Shown here: one piece after another, positions 5,816-6,313 of the stretch
How positions within the stretch are numbered: the stretch's first letter is position 1
Layout: each line of letters starts with the position of its first letter
Source of the DNA: Paenibacillus sp.
GTDB lineage: Bacteria; Bacillota; Bacilli; Paenibacillales; NBRC-103111
NCBI GenBank assembly: GCA_029239545.1
Contig: JARBUQ010000291.1
Span: forward strand, 1-6,313
Length of the DNA stretch: 6,313 bases
Direction of reading: 5' to 3'
Translations under genes and position numbers: made by a program
Notes under the pieces: generated by a model
Databases searched by the model: none
What the model was told of the DNA's origin: nothing
The model's input: only the letters and a program-made list of their open reading frames with translations

Positions 5816-5844
5816 AGTATAGCTGATCATGCTCCAAATAGCAA
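5816..5844 (-). promoter_or_regulatory. Sigma-A promoter of the SRP RNA
   Basis: The minus strand has a -35 TTGCTA at 5839-5844, a 17-bp spacer, and a -10 TATACT at 5816-5821. The first suitable purine is the G at 5808, 8 nt beyond the -10. That is also the predicted first base of the folded RNA. The -35 box begins one base after the upstream lipoprotein stop codon, with no terminator between them. Confidence 0.75.
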
Positions 5845-5845
5845 A

Positions 5846-6229
5846 CTATCTGGCCATTTTTACATAAAATTTGTAGCGCGGTACTGCCTTCGTTAATTCA
5901 ATCTCAGCTTCCTGCTTGATCCGCTCCATATCCGCATTCGTCGTGTCCTTAGGAACGTACAGCTTGATCGTTGCATGCGACCCATTGAGATTAATACGGG
6001 AATCTCGAATTCCCTGCACATTCGCAAGCGCACTCTTTATCATATTCGTATCCGCTTCATATCCATGATAAGTGGGGTTAATTGGAAGATTAGGGTTAGT
6101 ATTCGTCATCCCCATATAACCGTCTTCCGCATAAGTTTTCGTCTGATCTGTAGTTCCGCTGGTGCAGCCCTCTGCAATCATCAAGGATGCACCCATCAAG
6201 CTAATCATGACTACACGTTTCATCCACAT
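5846..6229 (-). CDS. YhcN/YlaJ family sporulation lipoprotein
   Basis: The 127-residue product begins with a basic start (MWMKR), a hydrophobic stretch (6-19) and a lipobox-like AEGC with the lipidation cysteine at C22. The E at -2 is unusual but tolerable. After a Thr/Asn/Gly-rich linker (23-58) comes the domain NMIKSALANVQGIRDSRINLNGSHATIKLYVPKDTT and the closing PRYKFYVKMAR. The small alpha/beta pattern with a conserved 'gi.dsrV..n...a.v.v' core is that of the YhcN/YlaJ spore lipoproteins. These sit in the inner spore membrane and influence germination or outgrowth. The ATG at 6229 has a strong AAAGGGAGG site with a 10-nt spacer; M3 would be too far from it. The candidate sigma-G promoter upstream agrees with the known forespore expression of yhcN. 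The exact biochemical function is unknown. Confidence 0.85.
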   Translation of the reverse strand: MWMKRVVMISLMGASLMIAEGCTSGTTDQTKTYAEDGYMGMTNTNPNLPINPTYHGYEADTNMIKSALANVQGIRDSRINLNGSHATIKLYVPKDTTNADMERIKQEAEIELTKAVPRYKFYVKMAR

Positions 6230-6254
6230 AAAGAAACAACCTCCCTTTTACCAT

Positions 6255-6284
6255 TAGGATGGCCAAGAGAGGTTGAAATATGCT
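6255..6284 (-). promoter_or_regulatory. Candidate forespore (sigma-G) promoter for the YhcN-type lipoprotein gene
   Basis: The minus strand has AGCATA at 6279-6284, 17 bases, then CATCCTA at 6255-6261. Sigma-G promoters follow roughly TGMATA-N17-18-CATACTA, so the -35 matches at 5 of 6 positions and the -10 at 6 of 7. The start would fall near 6248, leaving a short leader with the ribosome site close to its 5' end. No sigma-A promoter of similar quality is seen in 6230-6313. Confidence 0.45.
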
Positions 6285-6313
6285 TATTAAATCTCATACA
6301 GCGAAATTGCTTA

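Noticed and set aside
6224..6313. A frame on the minus strand open from the window edge
   Set aside because: It is short, overlaps the lipoprotein start and its promoter, has no ribosome site, and cannot be told from chance.

Overview
The window looks like part of a spore-forming Firmicute chromosome, most likely Paenibacillus or a close relative. This is inferred from gene order and protein flavour, not from a database search. All supported genes lie on the minus strand, so transcription runs from high to low coordinates. In that direction the order is: YhcN/YlaJ-type spore lipoprotein, large Bacillus-type SRP RNA, PAS sensor histidine kinase, dnaX, ybaB/ebfC family gene, recR, yaaL (DUF2508), bofA, then an rRNA operon whose 16S gene is cut by the window edge. 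B. subtilis has the same backbone near its origin (scr, dnaX, yaaK, recR, yaaL, bofA, rrnA). The notable difference here is the kinase gene between the SRP RNA and dnaX, with the lipoprotein gene upstream.

Region by region: 6313-5846 holds a small lipoprotein gene with a candidate forespore sigma-G promoter. 5844-5466 holds the SRP RNA, with its own sigma-A promoter and a strong intrinsic terminator. 5457-3967 holds a soluble two-PAS histidine kinase. It is best started at a GTG at 5385 and is preceded by a candidate sigma-H promoter, which fits a kinase feeding the sporulation phosphorelay. 3945-981 is a dnaX-ybaB-recR unit (replication clamp loader, DNA-binding protein, recombinational repair) with a promoter at its head and a terminator at its end. 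923-364 carries yaaL-bofA, almost touching, with no convincing promoter of its own. 322-1 carries tandem rRNA promoters, a structured leader with a boxA-like element, and the first ~41 nt of 16S rRNA.

The genes mix housekeeping functions (protein targeting, replication, repair, translation) with sporulation functions (YhcN lipoprotein, kinase, BofA checkpoint protein). I see no mobile element, CRISPR array, phage gene, tRNA or broken gene. Nothing here amounts to a new biological system. The most useful observations concern regulation and start sites: a sigma-H-like promoter for an orphan kinase, a kinase reading frame that falsely extends back through the SRP terminator, a sigma-G-like promoter, and closely matched tandem rRNA promoters.
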